This document shows positions 33,531 to 42,614 of a DNA stretch of 64,000 bases, one piece after another. A model generated the notes under the pieces. The model made no database searches, was not told the origin of the DNA, and saw only the letters and a program-made list of their open reading frames with translations. The position numbers were made by a program, and so were the translations under genes. This stretch comes from Buttiauxella ferragutiae. GTDB taxonomy: Bacteria; Pseudomonadota; Gammaproteobacteria; Enterobacterales; Enterobacteriaceae. Each line of letters opens with the position of its first letter. The stretch's first letter is position 1. The stretch lies in the NCBI RefSeq assembly GCF_001654915.1, contig NZ_LXEQ01000047.1; one strand, 5' to 3'.

Positions 33531-33983
33531 TTACGGTTTAATAAATGTTTGCTTCACGCGCTGTGAACGCTTGAGGTAAGGAACCAACAAGGCTGCAGCC
33601 AATAAAGGAAACATCAACTGACGTAATGCCAGACTGTCACTTACTGGGGAAAATGCGAAGGCTTTAATCGCTAACAGTACTGACAGTAATAACCAAAGAA
33701 TATAATGACGTACCACATTCTTACGACGTTTGAAGAAGGCAATAGTCAACCACATGGTGTAACCCCACATGGCAATGGCACAGGCAATTGAGGTGTACCA
33801 AAGGAGCACCATTTTGGGGCCTTGTGCGCTCATAAGTCGATGGCTTTCTGGGGTGATGAGCATCATAAGATAAATGGCTAGCGCAATAGTGCTGCTGAGA
33901 AGCGTCATCAAAAGCCAGGCGAGAGGGGCCAGAAGCCAGCCTGCAATACGAGGTGCTTGCATGGGTTCTTGGGTCGTCGTCAT
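33531..33983 (-). CDS. ydgK: DUF2569 inner membrane protein YdgK
   Basis: 150 residues, four membrane helices, DUF2569-like. Position between rsxA and cnu is that of E. coli ydgK; the sequence itself is less conserved than its neighbours. Function unknown. Confidence 0.75.
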   Translation of the reverse strand: MTTTQEPMQAPRIAGWLLAPLAWLLMTLLSSTIALAIYLMMLITPESHRLMSAQGPKMVLLWYTSIACAIAMWGYTMWLTIAFFKRRKNVVRHYILWLLLSVLLAIKAFAFSPVSDSLALRQLMFPLLAAALLVPYLKRSQRVKQTFIKP

Positions 33984-34074
33984 GTTACCTCCCGAAAAAG
34001 TATGAGACTTTCCTTATGCGAATCATAAGGCGGGAGGATTATAAGGTTTTTTCAGCGCTTTGCTACCTGTGATG

Positions 34075-34290
34075 CTAGAGCACATACCGCCAGACCGATT
34101 TTGGCACACAGCCTAAATCAAACAGACGTCCGCCTGAAACTAATTCCGCCCGACGATGATCGGCTGCGCGATACATATTCATCAGTTCATTATTATCTGT
34201 CAGGGTGTAGTTAAGATGATCAAACAGTTTTTCAAGGCTTTCGGACGAACTGATTTTACGGAACTTCATTAAATAATCGAGAGCAGTCAT
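34075..34290 (-). CDS. cnu: Hha/YmoA-family H-NS modulator Cnu (YdgT)
   Basis: 71 residues. All-helical Hha/YmoA family protein (KFRKISSSESLEKLFDHLNY, RAADHRRAELVSGG) that binds H-NS/StpA and strengthens silencing; also binds the oriC-near cnb site in E. coli. ATG 34290. The small blr gene that follows in E. coli is not visible in the 34291-34569 gap. Confidence 0.94.
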   Translation of the reverse strand: MTALDYLMKFRKISSSESLEKLFDHLNYTLTDNNELMNMYRAADHRRAELVSGGRLFDLGCVPKSVWRYVL

Positions 34291-34569
34291 GGGGGGTGGT
34301 TATCCATAAAATAAAAGAGGAAAGGGCACGCAGTACGTTTGTTTTGTCCGAATAATAACCGTAAATCGCTTTTTATTTATCTACGAATAACCCGAGTTTA
34401 AATTTTTAGGAGTTTTCATCGGCTGGTTATGGCAAAAACGCCAGTTGGATGCCGTCTTACGGACAGGTAGGCTGTGGAATACGCAACTAGCACGCAACAA
34501 TATAATTACCTGTTGTTACAATCTGTGGGATGGTGTCAAATGAACCGTCAAAAATAATGAGGAACGCAA

Positions 34570-35610
34570 ATGAGTGATAACATTCGTGTCGGACTAATCG
34601 GTTACGGTTACGCCAGCAAAACCTTTCACGCACCATTAATTGTCGGTACGCCTGGCATGGTCCTGGCGGGTGTTTCCAGCAGCGATGCCACGAAAGTTCA
34701 TGCTGACTGGCCAAACATGCCGGTTGTCTCTGACCCTCATCATCTTTTCAACGACCCAAATATCGACCTGATTGTTATCCCAACACCTAACGACACGCAT
34801 TTCCCGTTGGCTAAAGCCGCGCTGGAAGCAGGCAAGCATGTGGTGGTCGATAAACCGTTTACCGTGACGTTGTCACAAGCGCGTGAGCTGGATGCACTGG
34901 CAAAAAGCTGTGGTTTGTTACTCTCAGTATTCCATAACCGCCGTTGGGACAGTGATTTCTTAACCCTGAAAGGGCTGCTGGCAGACGGTACTTTGGGCGA
35001 AGTGGCCTATTTTGAATCGCACTTCGACCGCTACCGTCCGCAAGTTCGCAATCGCTGGCGTGAGCAGGCTGGTGTCGGCAGTGGTATCTGGTACGACTTA
35101 GGGCCACATCTTATCGACCAGGCGCTAAATCTTTTCGGATTGCCGGTAAGCCTGACCGTGGATTTAGGCCAGTTGCGCCCGGGTGCGCAAGCCACTGACT
35201 ACTTCCACGCGGTATTGGCCTATCCTCAACGCCGCGTTGTCTTACACGGCACTTTGTTGGCGGCGGCAGAAACTGCTCGTTATATCGTGCACGGAGCGCG
35301 TGGCAGTTACATCAAATATGGCCTGGACCCACAGGAAGATCGCCTGAAAGCGGGCGAACGTCTACCGCAGGAAGACTGGGGTTATGATATGCGTGATGGC
35401 GTATTAACGCTGGCGCAGGGCGACGTGATGGCGGAACAAACGCTGTTGACAGTGCCTGGTAATTACCCGGCTTACTATGCGGCGATTCGTGATGCTCTTA
35501 CCGGTCACGGCGAAAACCCAGTGCCGGCAGCACAAGCTATTCAGGTTATGGAAATGATTGAGCTGGGGATGGAGTCTGCCAAACATCGCGCCACGCTGAA
35601 TCTGTCATAG
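34570..35610 (+). CDS. ydgJ: Gfo/Idh/MocA-family oxidoreductase YdgJ
   Basis: 346 residues. N-terminal Rossmann fold (VGLIGYGYASKTFHAP) with the conserved EKP-like block (VVVDKPFTVT, here DKP) and a C-terminal substrate domain (YDLGPHLIDQALNLFG). NAD(P)-dependent dehydrogenase, sugar-type substrate unknown. ATG 34570 after GAGGAACGC. The adenosine deaminase gene add, next in E. coli, is absent here. Confidence 0.9.
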   Translation: MSDNIRVGLIGYGYASKTFHAPLIVGTPGMVLAGVSSSDATKVHADWPNMPVVSDPHHLFNDPNIDLIVIPTPNDTHFPLAKAALEAGKHVVVDKPFTVTLSQARELDALAKSCGLLLSVFHNRRWDSDFLTLKGLLADGTLGEVAYFESHFDRYRPQVRNRWREQAGVGSGIWYDLGPHLIDQALNLFGLPVSLTVDLGQLRPGAQATDYFHAVLAYPQRRVVLHGTLLAAAETARYIVHGARGSYIKYGLDPQEDRLKAGERLPQEDWGYDMRDGVLTLAQGDVMAEQTLLTVPGNYPAYYAAIRDALTGHGENPVPAAQAIQVMEMIELGMESAKHRATLNLS

Positions 35611-35659
35611 CCCGCATTTATAGGACATCTCACCCTGGTCCAGGGTGAGATGGACTTGT

Positions 35660-36217
35660 TTACTGTGCGGTAGGTTTTAACAGGCTGCCGCTGGTTTTGT
35701 GCTCTGTCAGATACTGATGCTGGAAAATGCACATCCGGATAGTGTTGCGATATTCACCATTAATAAAGAATTCGTGGATTAATTCGCCTTCCACCATAAA
35801 GCCCAGTTTCTTATAGATATGCACGGCTTTGGCATTTTCTTTATCAACAATTAAATACAGCTTGTACAGGTTCAGCACCATAAACCCGTAATCCATCGCA
35901 AGTATAGCGGCTCGAGATGCCAGCCCTTTGCCCTGATAGTCTGGCGAAATAATAATCTGGAATTCGGCACGGCGGTGAACATGGTTAATTTCGACCAATT
36001 CCACCAGACCGGCTTTCTCGCCATTACATTCAATGACAAAACGCCGCTCACTTTGGTCGTGAATATGTTTGTCGTACAAATCTGACAATTCGACAAACGC
36101 CTCGTAGGGCTCTTCAAACCAGTAGCGCATCACGCTTGCGTTGTTATCCAGTTGATGGACGAAACGGAGATCTTCGCGTTCTAGCGGGCGAAGTTTGATT
36201 TGCAAATCGTGGGGCAT
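35660..36217 (-). CDS. speG: Spermidine N1-acetyltransferase
   Basis: 185 residues, GNAT fold. Acetylates spermidine and spermine to limit polyamine toxicity. EFQIIISPDYQGKGLASRA is the acetyl-CoA pyrophosphate loop, and the N-terminal NNASVMRYWFEEPYEA region holds the allosteric polyamine site of the dodecamer. ATG 36217 has AAGGA 6 nt upstream; a TTG at 36232 is not used. Confidence 0.95.
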   Translation of the reverse strand: MPHDLQIKLRPLEREDLRFVHQLDNNASVMRYWFEEPYEAFVELSDLYDKHIHDQSERRFVIECNGEKAGLVELVEINHVHRRAEFQIIISPDYQGKGLASRAAILAMDYGFMVLNLYKLYLIVDKENAKAVHIYKKLGFMVEGELIHEFFINGEYRNTIRMCIFQHQYLTEHKTSGSLLKPTAQ

Positions 36218-36278
36218 GTGAGTTCCTTTCAAAGTGGTAAGGCTTCCAGGCAGAAGCCTTATTGACTACAGTCGCCAG

Positions 36279-36629
36279 TTACGGTGCGACATCGCGACCG
36301 GTACGACGGTCCAGACAACGCAGGGTGTTGGGTTCCCAATAGGCGTTAAGGTTGGTGCTTTTCTGGCAATTATCACGGGCATCGAAAGCCACGTCGGCTT
36401 TATCCCACTCTTTCTCGGTGCGTTTGTTCACTTTCTGACGCAACTGGCGTGTGTCATTCCATTGCTCTTTGTCCATCGCCGCATCCTGGCGAGTTTGCGC
36501 ATTGTCACCTGACTCAACGATCAGCTTACTTGTCTGAGCATGAGCTGGTTGAACAAACGCAACTGCGCTCAGCAACATTGCCAACGGCAAAATTGCCACG
36601 GACAGACGTTTGCGAAGGATTGTGTTCAT
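36279..36629 (-). CDS. ynfB: UPF0482 periplasmic protein YnfB
   Basis: 116 residues with a signal peptide (cleavage about residue 31, AHA-QT) and a small charged mature part with two Cys near the C-terminus (DNCQK, LRCLD). Function unknown. Same neighbours (ynfA, speG) as in E. coli. Confidence 0.9.
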   Translation of the reverse strand: MNTILRKRLSVAILPLAMLLSAVAFVQPAHAQTSKLIVESGDNAQTRQDAAMDKEQWNDTRQLRQKVNKRTEKEWDKADVAFDARDNCQKSTNLNAYWEPNTLRCLDRRTGRDVAP

Positions 36630-36742
36630 TGTCGATTCCTTTTAGGGTGAAGCCCCTTTTGTTGATGTAAAAAATACCACTGGCGAGTGGGATATATCAG
36701 ATGACCCACTTATTGACCTCATTATTCCAGACAATGTTCAAT

Positions 36743-37069
36743 ATGATCAAAACAACCTTGCTCTTTTTTGTTACTGCGCTCGCTGAAATCATCGGCTGTG
36801 TTTTACCGACGCTTTGGTTAAAACGCGATGGTTCCGCGTGGTTGCTGGTTCCCGCGGCATTATCACTGGCGATGTTTGTCTGGCTGTTAACCCTCCATCC
36901 GGCAGCTAGTGGGCGCGTGTTTGCCGCTTATGGCGGGGTTTATGTGATGACAGCTTTGCTGTGGTTACGCTGGATTGACGGCGTTAAGTTAAGTACATAC
37001 GACTGGGTGGGGGCGGCTGTCGCGTTTAGCGGCATGTTAATTATCGTGGCGGGTTGGGGCCGTGCCTGA
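36743..37069 (+). CDS. ynfA: UPF0060 inner membrane protein YnfA
   Basis: 108 residues, four membrane helices, SMR-like UPF0060 family; homologues have been linked to drug efflux. TALAEIIGC and HPAASGRVFAAYGGVYV are family blocks. Start ATG 36743 (MIKTTLLFF) as in E. coli. Divergent from ynfB. Confidence 0.92.
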   Translation: MIKTTLLFFVTALAEIIGCVLPTLWLKRDGSAWLLVPAALSLAMFVWLLTLHPAASGRVFAAYGGVYVMTALLWLRWIDGVKLSTYDWVGAAVAFSGMLIIVAGWGRA

Positions 37070-37132
37070 TACGTCATTTCCCTTCGGATAATCTTCCTGC
37101 TTTCCTCGCATTCCCACTGAAACACTACGCAA

Positions 37133-37155
37133 GAGTCACAAATTAATTGTGACTC
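37133..37155. promoter_or_regulatory. Inverted repeat between ynfA and rspA
   Basis: Perfect 9-bp arms GAGTCACAA/TTGTGACTC around ATTAA. No T run follows. It could be the ynfA transcript end or an operator for rspA about 100 bp further on. The CRP half-sites point outward, so it is not a normal CRP site. Confidence 0.4.
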
Positions 37156-37176
37156 AACACGCTAAAATTCAATAAG

Positions 37177-37193
37177 CATACTTGTATGGTAGT
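37177..37193. promoter_or_regulatory. Candidate RspR operator upstream of rspA
   Basis: CATAC-TT-GTATG palindrome running into TATGGTAGT. The reverse complement ACTACCATA recurs upstream of ydfI (41046-41054), the other divergent target of this locus, suggesting a shared GntR-family (RspR) site. Confidence 0.35.
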
Positions 37194-37256
37194 TGGCCAT
37201 GACGTAGTTTTACATGCATTGAAGACTGTCGACCAATGTGTTGTAAGGGAATCCGA

Positions 37257-38471
37257 ATGAAGATTGTAAAAGCAGAAGTTTTTGTCACTTGCCCTGGACG
37301 TAACTTTGTCACGCTAAAAATTACTACTGACGATGGACTCACCGGGCTGGGCGATGCCACGTTAAATGGCCGCGAGTTGTCTGTCGCCTCCTACCTCAAA
37401 GATCATGTCTGCCCGCAGTTAATTGGCCGAGATGCACATCGCATCGAAGATATCTGGCAGTTCTTCTATAAAGGTGCGTACTGGCGTCGTGGCCCTGTCA
37501 CTATGTCGGCAATTTCGGCGGTCGACGTGGCGTTATGGGACATTAAAGCCAAAGCCGCCAACATGCCGCTATACCAATTGTTGGGTGGCGCATCCCGTGA
37601 AGGAGTGATGGTTTACTGCCACACCACCGGCCATTCCATCGACGAGGTACTGGACGACTACGCGCGTCACAAAGAGTTGGGTTTCAAAGCCATTCGCGTG
37701 CAGTGCGGTGTGCCCGGCATGAAAACGACCTACGGCATGGCAAAAGGAAAAGGGCAGGCTTACGAACCAGCAACCAAAGGCGACTGGCCGGAAGAACAGC
37801 TGTGGTCCACTGAAAAATACCTCGATTTCACACCGAAGCTTTTCGAAGCGGTGCGCAATAAATTTGGTTTTAACGAACATCTGCTGCATGACATGCACCA
37901 CCGTCTGACGCCAATCGAAGCTGCGCGCTTTGGTAAGAGCATCGAAGAACACCGCTTGTTCTGGATGGAGGACCCGACACCTGCTGAAAACCAGGAATGC
38001 TTCCGTTTAATTCGTCAACACACCGTTACGCCGATCGCAGTGGGCGAAGTATTTAACAGCATCTGGGACTGTAAACAACTTATCGAAGAACAGCTTATCG
38101 ATTACATCCGCACCACCATCACTCACGCGGGCGGCATCAGTGGGATGCGCCGAATTGCCGACTTTGCTTCGCTTTACCAGGTGCGCACCGGTTCGCATGG
38201 GCCTTCTGACCTTTCGCCAATTTGCCACGCTGCGGCGCTGCACTTTGACTTGTGGGTACCGAACTTCGGCGTGCAGGAATACATGGGTTACTCCGAACAA
38301 ATGCTCGAAGTGTTCCCACACAACTGGACGTTCGACAACGGCTACATGCACCCGGGTGAAAAACCGGGCATCGGGATTGAGTTCGACGAAAAACTGGCCG
38401 CGAAATACCCCTACGAACCTGCTTACTTGCCGGTCGCACGCCTTGAAGATGGCACCTTGTGGAACTGGTAA
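37257..38471 (+). CDS. rspA: RspA, mannonate dehydratase-family enolase superfamily protein
   Basis: 404 residues, E. coli length. Enolase-superfamily acid-sugar dehydratase of the D-mannonate dehydratase (ManD) subgroup; characterised homologues of this subgroup have low or no activity. Family blocks: YKGAYWRRGPVTMSAISAVD, the metal-ligand region around HLLHDMHHRLTP, MEDPTPAENQ and VGEVFNS. First gene of rspA-rspB-ydfJ. Start ATG 37257 after AAGGGAA. Confidence 0.93.
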   Translation: MKIVKAEVFVTCPGRNFVTLKITTDDGLTGLGDATLNGRELSVASYLKDHVCPQLIGRDAHRIEDIWQFFYKGAYWRRGPVTMSAISAVDVALWDIKAKAANMPLYQLLGGASREGVMVYCHTTGHSIDEVLDDYARHKELGFKAIRVQCGVPGMKTTYGMAKGKGQAYEPATKGDWPEEQLWSTEKYLDFTPKLFEAVRNKFGFNEHLLHDMHHRLTPIEAARFGKSIEEHRLFWMEDPTPAENQECFRLIRQHTVTPIAVGEVFNSIWDCKQLIEEQLIDYIRTTITHAGGISGMRRIADFASLYQVRTGSHGPSDLSPICHAAALHFDLWVPNFGVQEYMGYSEQMLEVFPHNWTFDNGYMHPGEKPGIGIEFDEKLAAKYPYEPAYLPVARLEDGTLWNW

Positions 38472-38485
38472 CAGGAGAGAAAACT

Positions 38486-39499
38486 ATGAAAAGCGTAACC
38501 ATACAGCAGCCTGAAAAATTGGTCATTGAAGAACGTCCCGTTCCACAACCACAACCGGGAGAAGTGCGTATTCGTGTGAGCAGCGCCGGTATTTGTGGTT
38601 CCGATGTGCATATTTATCGTGGCCATAACCCGTTTGCTAAATACCCACGCGTCATTGGACATGAGTTTTTCGGCCACATAGATGCGGTGGGTGAAGGAGT
38701 TGAGTCTTCACGCATTGGCGAGCGCGTGGTTGGCGACCCGGTGGTGAGTTGCGGTCATTGCTATCCGTGTTTAGTCGGGCGGCCAAATGTTTGCGCTGAA
38801 CTTCAGGTGGTTGGCGTACATCGCGATGGCGGGTTTAGCGAATATGTCACTTTGCCTGCCCACAATGCGCATCGGGTGCCAGACAGTATTCCCGATAACG
38901 AAGCCACCATGGTCGAGCCGTTTACCATTGCGGCAAACATTTGTAGCCAGATGAATCCTGGCCCGCTGGATACGGCGCTTGTCTATGGCGCAGGCCCAAT
39001 GGGGTTAACCTCGATTCAGGCACTGCGCGGTGTTTACGGCGTGAAAGAAATCATTGTTGCTGATCGTATTGATGAACGCCTGGATATGGCGAAAGCCAAT
39101 GGTGCTGACCGGGTCATCAACAACACTCATATTGAGTTGAAAACCGAACTCGAAAAACTGGGCATTCGCCCGACGCTTATCATTGACGCTGCCTGTCATC
39201 CTTCGATTTTGCCGGAAGCTATCGGCATTGCCTCGCCTGCGGCACGTATTGGCATTATGGGATTCTCTTCTGATCCCTGTGTTCTGAGCCAGCAGGCCAT
39301 CACTAGCAAAGAACTGACTATTTATAGTTCGCGCCTTAACAGTAATCGATTCCCAATGGTCATTAACTGGATGACTGAGCGGAAGATCCAACCGGAGAAA
39401 CTCATCACCCACCAGTACGCCTACACACAGGTGCTTGATGCAATGGAACTCTTCGAGAAAGACCAAAAGCAATGCTGCAAGGTCCTATTGAAATTCTAA
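38486..39499 (+). CDS. rspB: RspB, zinc-type alcohol dehydrogenase
   Basis: 337 residues, medium-chain dehydrogenase/reductase. Catalytic zinc ligands in GICGSDVHIYRGH and GHEFFG; a structural-zinc-like region SCGHCYPCLVGRPNVC; Rossmann nucleotide site AGPMGLTSIQAL. Probably oxidises a sugar acid or polyol linked to RspA. Starts 14 bp after rspA with GGAGAG; annotated start ATG 38486. Confidence 0.93.
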   Translation: MKSVTIQQPEKLVIEERPVPQPQPGEVRIRVSSAGICGSDVHIYRGHNPFAKYPRVIGHEFFGHIDAVGEGVESSRIGERVVGDPVVSCGHCYPCLVGRPNVCAELQVVGVHRDGGFSEYVTLPAHNAHRVPDSIPDNEATMVEPFTIAANICSQMNPGPLDTALVYGAGPMGLTSIQALRGVYGVKEIIVADRIDERLDMAKANGADRVINNTHIELKTELEKLGIRPTLIIDAACHPSILPEAIGIASPAARIGIMGFSSDPCVLSQQAITSKELTIYSSRLNSNRFPMVINWMTERKIQPEKLITHQYAYTQVLDAMELFEKDQKQCCKVLLKF

Positions 39500-39562
39500 G
39501 CAACAACCTCTGAACCCGAATATTTGCTGTACCTACAACGACAAATTGCAGAGAACAGAAAA

Positions 39563-40963
39563 ATGAATACAAAAATAGAGCTAAATAATAGTCAGCCTGA
39601 AAGAAGTACATCCGATTTAGTTAAAGCCGCGGTTTCCGGTTGGCTGGGAACCGCGCTGGAATTCATGGATTTCCAGTTGTACTCCCTTGGGGCGGCACTG
39701 GTTTTCCACGAAATCTTCTTCCCGGAACAATCTGCCGCTATGGCACTTATCCTGGCGATGGGGACTTATGGAGCCGGTTACATCGCCCGTATAGCGGGGG
39801 CTTTCTTCTTTGGCCGCATGGGGGACACCATTGGTCGTAAGAGAGTGTTGTTTATTACCATCACCATGATGGGGATCTGTACCACCTTAATTGGCGTGTT
39901 ACCGACCTACGCGCAAATTGGTATCTTTGCGCCGATGTTACTGGTGTTGCTGCGTATTATTCAGGGATTGGGTGCGGGTGCCGAAATATCCGGTGCCGGA
40001 ACCATGCTTGCTGAATATGCGCCAAAAGGTAAGCGCGGCATTATTTCTTCGCTGGTGGCGATGGGGACTAACTGCGGCACATTATCAGCGACCGCTATCT
40101 GGGCCATCATGTTCTTCTTCCTGTCAAAAGAAGAGTTGTTGGCCTGGGGCTGGCGTGTGCCGTTCCTCGCAAGTGTAGTGGTGATGATTTTTGCCATCTG
40201 GCTGCGTATGAACCTCAAAGAAAGCCCGGTATTTGAGAAAGTAAACGACGAAGCAGGGAACACTGCGGCGGCAAAACAAGCCGCGGATAAAACCCATTCT
40301 TTGGGTGCGATGTTCACCAGTAAATCATTCTGGCTGGCTACAGGGCTGCGCTTTGGTCAGGCGGGTAACTCAGGGCTGATTCAAACCTTCCTCGCCGGTT
40401 ACCTCGTTCAGACACTGCTGTTTGAGAAAAGTGTACCGACCGATGCCCTGATGATTAGCTCCGTGATTGGCTTCTTTACCATTCCATTCCTCGGCTGGCT
40501 GTCCGATAAAATAGGGCGTCGTGTTCCTTATATTATCGTCAGTATCTCCTCGATTATTCTCGCGTATCCAATGCTGTCGATGATTATGGATAAGAGCAAC
40601 GAGGTGAATGTGATTATGGCCTCGATCATCATTATTCATAATGTGGCGGTACTGGGGCTGTTTGCTCTGGAAAATATCACCATGGCAGAAATGTTTGGTT
40701 CGCGTAATCGCTTTACCCGAATGGCAATATCTAAAGAGGCGGGTGGTCTGGTAGCCGTCGGCTTTGGCCCGGTGCTGGCGGGTATTTTCGTCAACATGAC
40801 CGATTCCTGGTGGCCGATTGTAGTGATGATGATTGCTTACTCTGTCGTTGGTTTGATTTCAGCACTGCTGATGCCGGAAGTCAGAGACCGCGACCTCAGC
40901 GTACTGGAAGATGCCGCTGAAACGCCAAAATCACAGCGCGCGGTAAAAGGCCTGCATGTGTGA
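39563..40963 (+). CDS. ydfJ: YdfJ, metabolite:H+ symporter-family MFS transporter
   Basis: 466 residues, twelve helices. MHS branch of the major facilitator superfamily (ShiA/KgtP/ProP type): GTALEFMDFQLYSLG opening, GRMGDTIGRKRVL motif A, and RIIQGLGAGAEISGAGTM. Likely imports the organic or sugar acid used by RspA/RspB/YdfI. ATG 39563; the frame upstream begins with a TTG lacking a ribosome site. In E. coli K-12 this gene is, as I recall, broken by the Qin prophage; here it is intact. Confidence 0.88.
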   Translation: MNTKIELNNSQPERSTSDLVKAAVSGWLGTALEFMDFQLYSLGAALVFHEIFFPEQSAAMALILAMGTYGAGYIARIAGAFFFGRMGDTIGRKRVLFITITMMGICTTLIGVLPTYAQIGIFAPMLLVLLRIIQGLGAGAEISGAGTMLAEYAPKGKRGIISSLVAMGTNCGTLSATAIWAIMFFFLSKEELLAWGWRVPFLASVVVMIFAIWLRMNLKESPVFEKVNDEAGNTAAAKQAADKTHSLGAMFTSKSFWLATGLRFGQAGNSGLIQTFLAGYLVQTLLFEKSVPTDALMISSVIGFFTIPFLGWLSDKIGRRVPYIIVSISSIILAYPMLSMIMDKSNEVNVIMASIIIIHNVAVLGLFALENITMAEMFGSRNRFTRMAISKEAGGLVAVGFGPVLAGIFVNMTDSWWPIVVMMIAYSVVGLISALLMPEVRDRDLSVLEDAAETPKSQRAVKGLHV

Positions 40964-41042
40964 AAGCGCAAACTATGAGTTGTTATACAGCTTTGAATTT
41001 CGTGTCATACCAAATGGCTAAAGTTTAATTCAAATCAAAATG

Positions 41043-41066
41043 CAGACTACCATAGCAGGTAGTCTG
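41043..41066. promoter_or_regulatory. Inverted repeat upstream of ydfI
   Basis: Perfect 9-bp arms CAGACTACC/GGTAGTCTG around ATAGCA, 38 bp before the ydfI start. It includes ACTACCATA, shared with the rspA upstream region. May be a RspR operator or the ydfJ transcript end. Confidence 0.45.
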
Positions 41067-41103
41067 TAGCTGTCCCCAAGTTACTACACAGCGAGTTGTA
41101 AAA

Positions 41104-42555
41104 ATGGAAAACAAACTCTTATCTGCAAAAGCTATTCTCCCGAAATATGACCGTAGCAAACTGGTATCACGCATCGTTCATCTGGGTTTTGGTGCGTTCC
41201 ATCGCGCACATCAGGCAGTTTATGCCGACATCCTGGCTAATGAACATGGTAGCGACTGGGGTTACTGCGAAGTCAATTTAATTGGTGGCGAGCAGCAAAT
41301 TGCTGATTTGAAGCAGCAGGACAACCTTTATAGCGTGGCAGAAATGTCTGCCGACGCCTGGCATTGCCGCGTCGTGGGTGTGGTGAAAGACGCCATTCAT
41401 GCGCAGGTCGATGGTCTGGAAGCGGTATTTAGTGCACTGACCCAACCTGAAGTGGCCATTGTTTCCCTGACCGTGACTGAAAAAGGCTATTGCCACACTC
41501 CAGCAACCGGCACCATCCTGCTGGACCACCCGTTAATCGCCCATGATCTTGCTAATCCACAGCAGCCAAAATCTGCGCCAGGTGTGATTGTTGAAGCGCT
41601 GGCGCGCCGTAAAGCTGCGGGTCTGCCAGCATTTAGCGTGATGTCTTGTGACAACATGCCTGAAAACGGCCATGTCACCCGTAACGTTATTACTGCCTAT
41701 GCGCAGGCGTTGAACCCGGAACTGGCGGCGTGGATTCAAGCGAAAGTGACATTCCCATCCACCATGGTTGACCGCATTGTGCCAGCGGTTACGGCTGAAA
41801 CGCTGGAACAAGTGGCACAAGCGACCGGCGTTGCTGATCCTGCGGCTGTGGCTTGCGAACCTTTCCGTCAGTGGGTCATCGAAGATAACTTCGTTGCTGG
41901 CCGTCCTGAATGGGAAAAAGCAGGCGCGGAACTCGTAAAAGACGTTCTGCCATACGAAGAAATGAAACTTCGCATGCTCAACGGCAGCCACTCCTTCCTG
42001 GCTTACCTGGGTTACCTGGCGGGTTATCAGCATATTTCTGAATGTATGCAAGATGAAAACTACCGTCGTACGGCTAAGGCATTAATGCTGCAACAACAAG
42101 CACCTACCTTAACCGTGCAGGGTGTTGATCTGGTAAAATATGCGGATTCATTAATTGCCCGTTACACCAACCCGGCACTGCGTCACCGTACCTGGCAAAT
42201 TGCCATGGACGGTAGCCAGAAGCTGCCACAACGTTGGTTAGACTCCATTCGTTGGCATCTGGCAAACGGTAGTCAGTTTGATCTGTTGGCGCTGGGTGTT
42301 GCCGGTTGGATGCGTTATGTTGGCGGTGTTGATGAGCAGGGTAATCCAATTGAAGTGAGCGACCCATTACTGCCGGCGATTCAGCAAGCGGTGGCGTCAA
42401 GCAAAGAAGGGGAAACCCGTGTTAAAGCTCTTCTGGGGCTGAAAACTATCTTTGGTGAGGATCTGCCAGCTAACGAGAAATTCGTTCAGCGAGTCACTGA
42501 GAGTTATTTGGCGTTACGTGAAAACGGTGCGAAAGCGACAGTAGCTAAGTTCTAA
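41104..42555 (+). CDS. ydfI: YdfI, mannitol dehydrogenase-family (mannonate/tagaturonate type) oxidoreductase
   Basis: 483 residues. Polyol-specific long-chain dehydrogenase family (UxuB, MtlK relatives): nucleotide site VHLGFGAFHRAHQAVY, then MVDRIVPAV and the catalytic KLRMLNGSHSFLAYLGYL (Lys, Asn, His). Probably reduces/oxidises a hexuronate-type substrate such as fructuronate/mannonate. It belongs with rspA, rspB and ydfJ. Convergent with rspR, 59 bp apart. Confidence 0.92.
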   Translation: MENKLLSAKAILPKYDRSKLVSRIVHLGFGAFHRAHQAVYADILANEHGSDWGYCEVNLIGGEQQIADLKQQDNLYSVAEMSADAWHCRVVGVVKDAIHAQVDGLEAVFSALTQPEVAIVSLTVTEKGYCHTPATGTILLDHPLIAHDLANPQQPKSAPGVIVEALARRKAAGLPAFSVMSCDNMPENGHVTRNVITAYAQALNPELAAWIQAKVTFPSTMVDRIVPAVTAETLEQVAQATGVADPAAVACEPFRQWVIEDNFVAGRPEWEKAGAELVKDVLPYEEMKLRMLNGSHSFLAYLGYLAGYQHISECMQDENYRRTAKALMLQQQAPTLTVQGVDLVKYADSLIARYTNPALRHRTWQIAMDGSQKLPQRWLDSIRWHLANGSQFDLLALGVAGWMRYVGGVDEQGNPIEVSDPLLPAIQQAVASSKEGETRVKALLGLKTIFGEDLPANEKFVQRVTESYLALRENGAKATVAKF

Positions 42556-42614
42556 ATATTGCGTACTAGTCTCGCCCGGTGACGGGCGAGACTTCAATCA
42601 TTCTTCTTCAAACA

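Noticed and set aside
37133..37155. CRP site upstream of rspA
   Set aside because: TCACA and TGTGA are present but face outward (everted), so this inverted repeat does not fit CRP.
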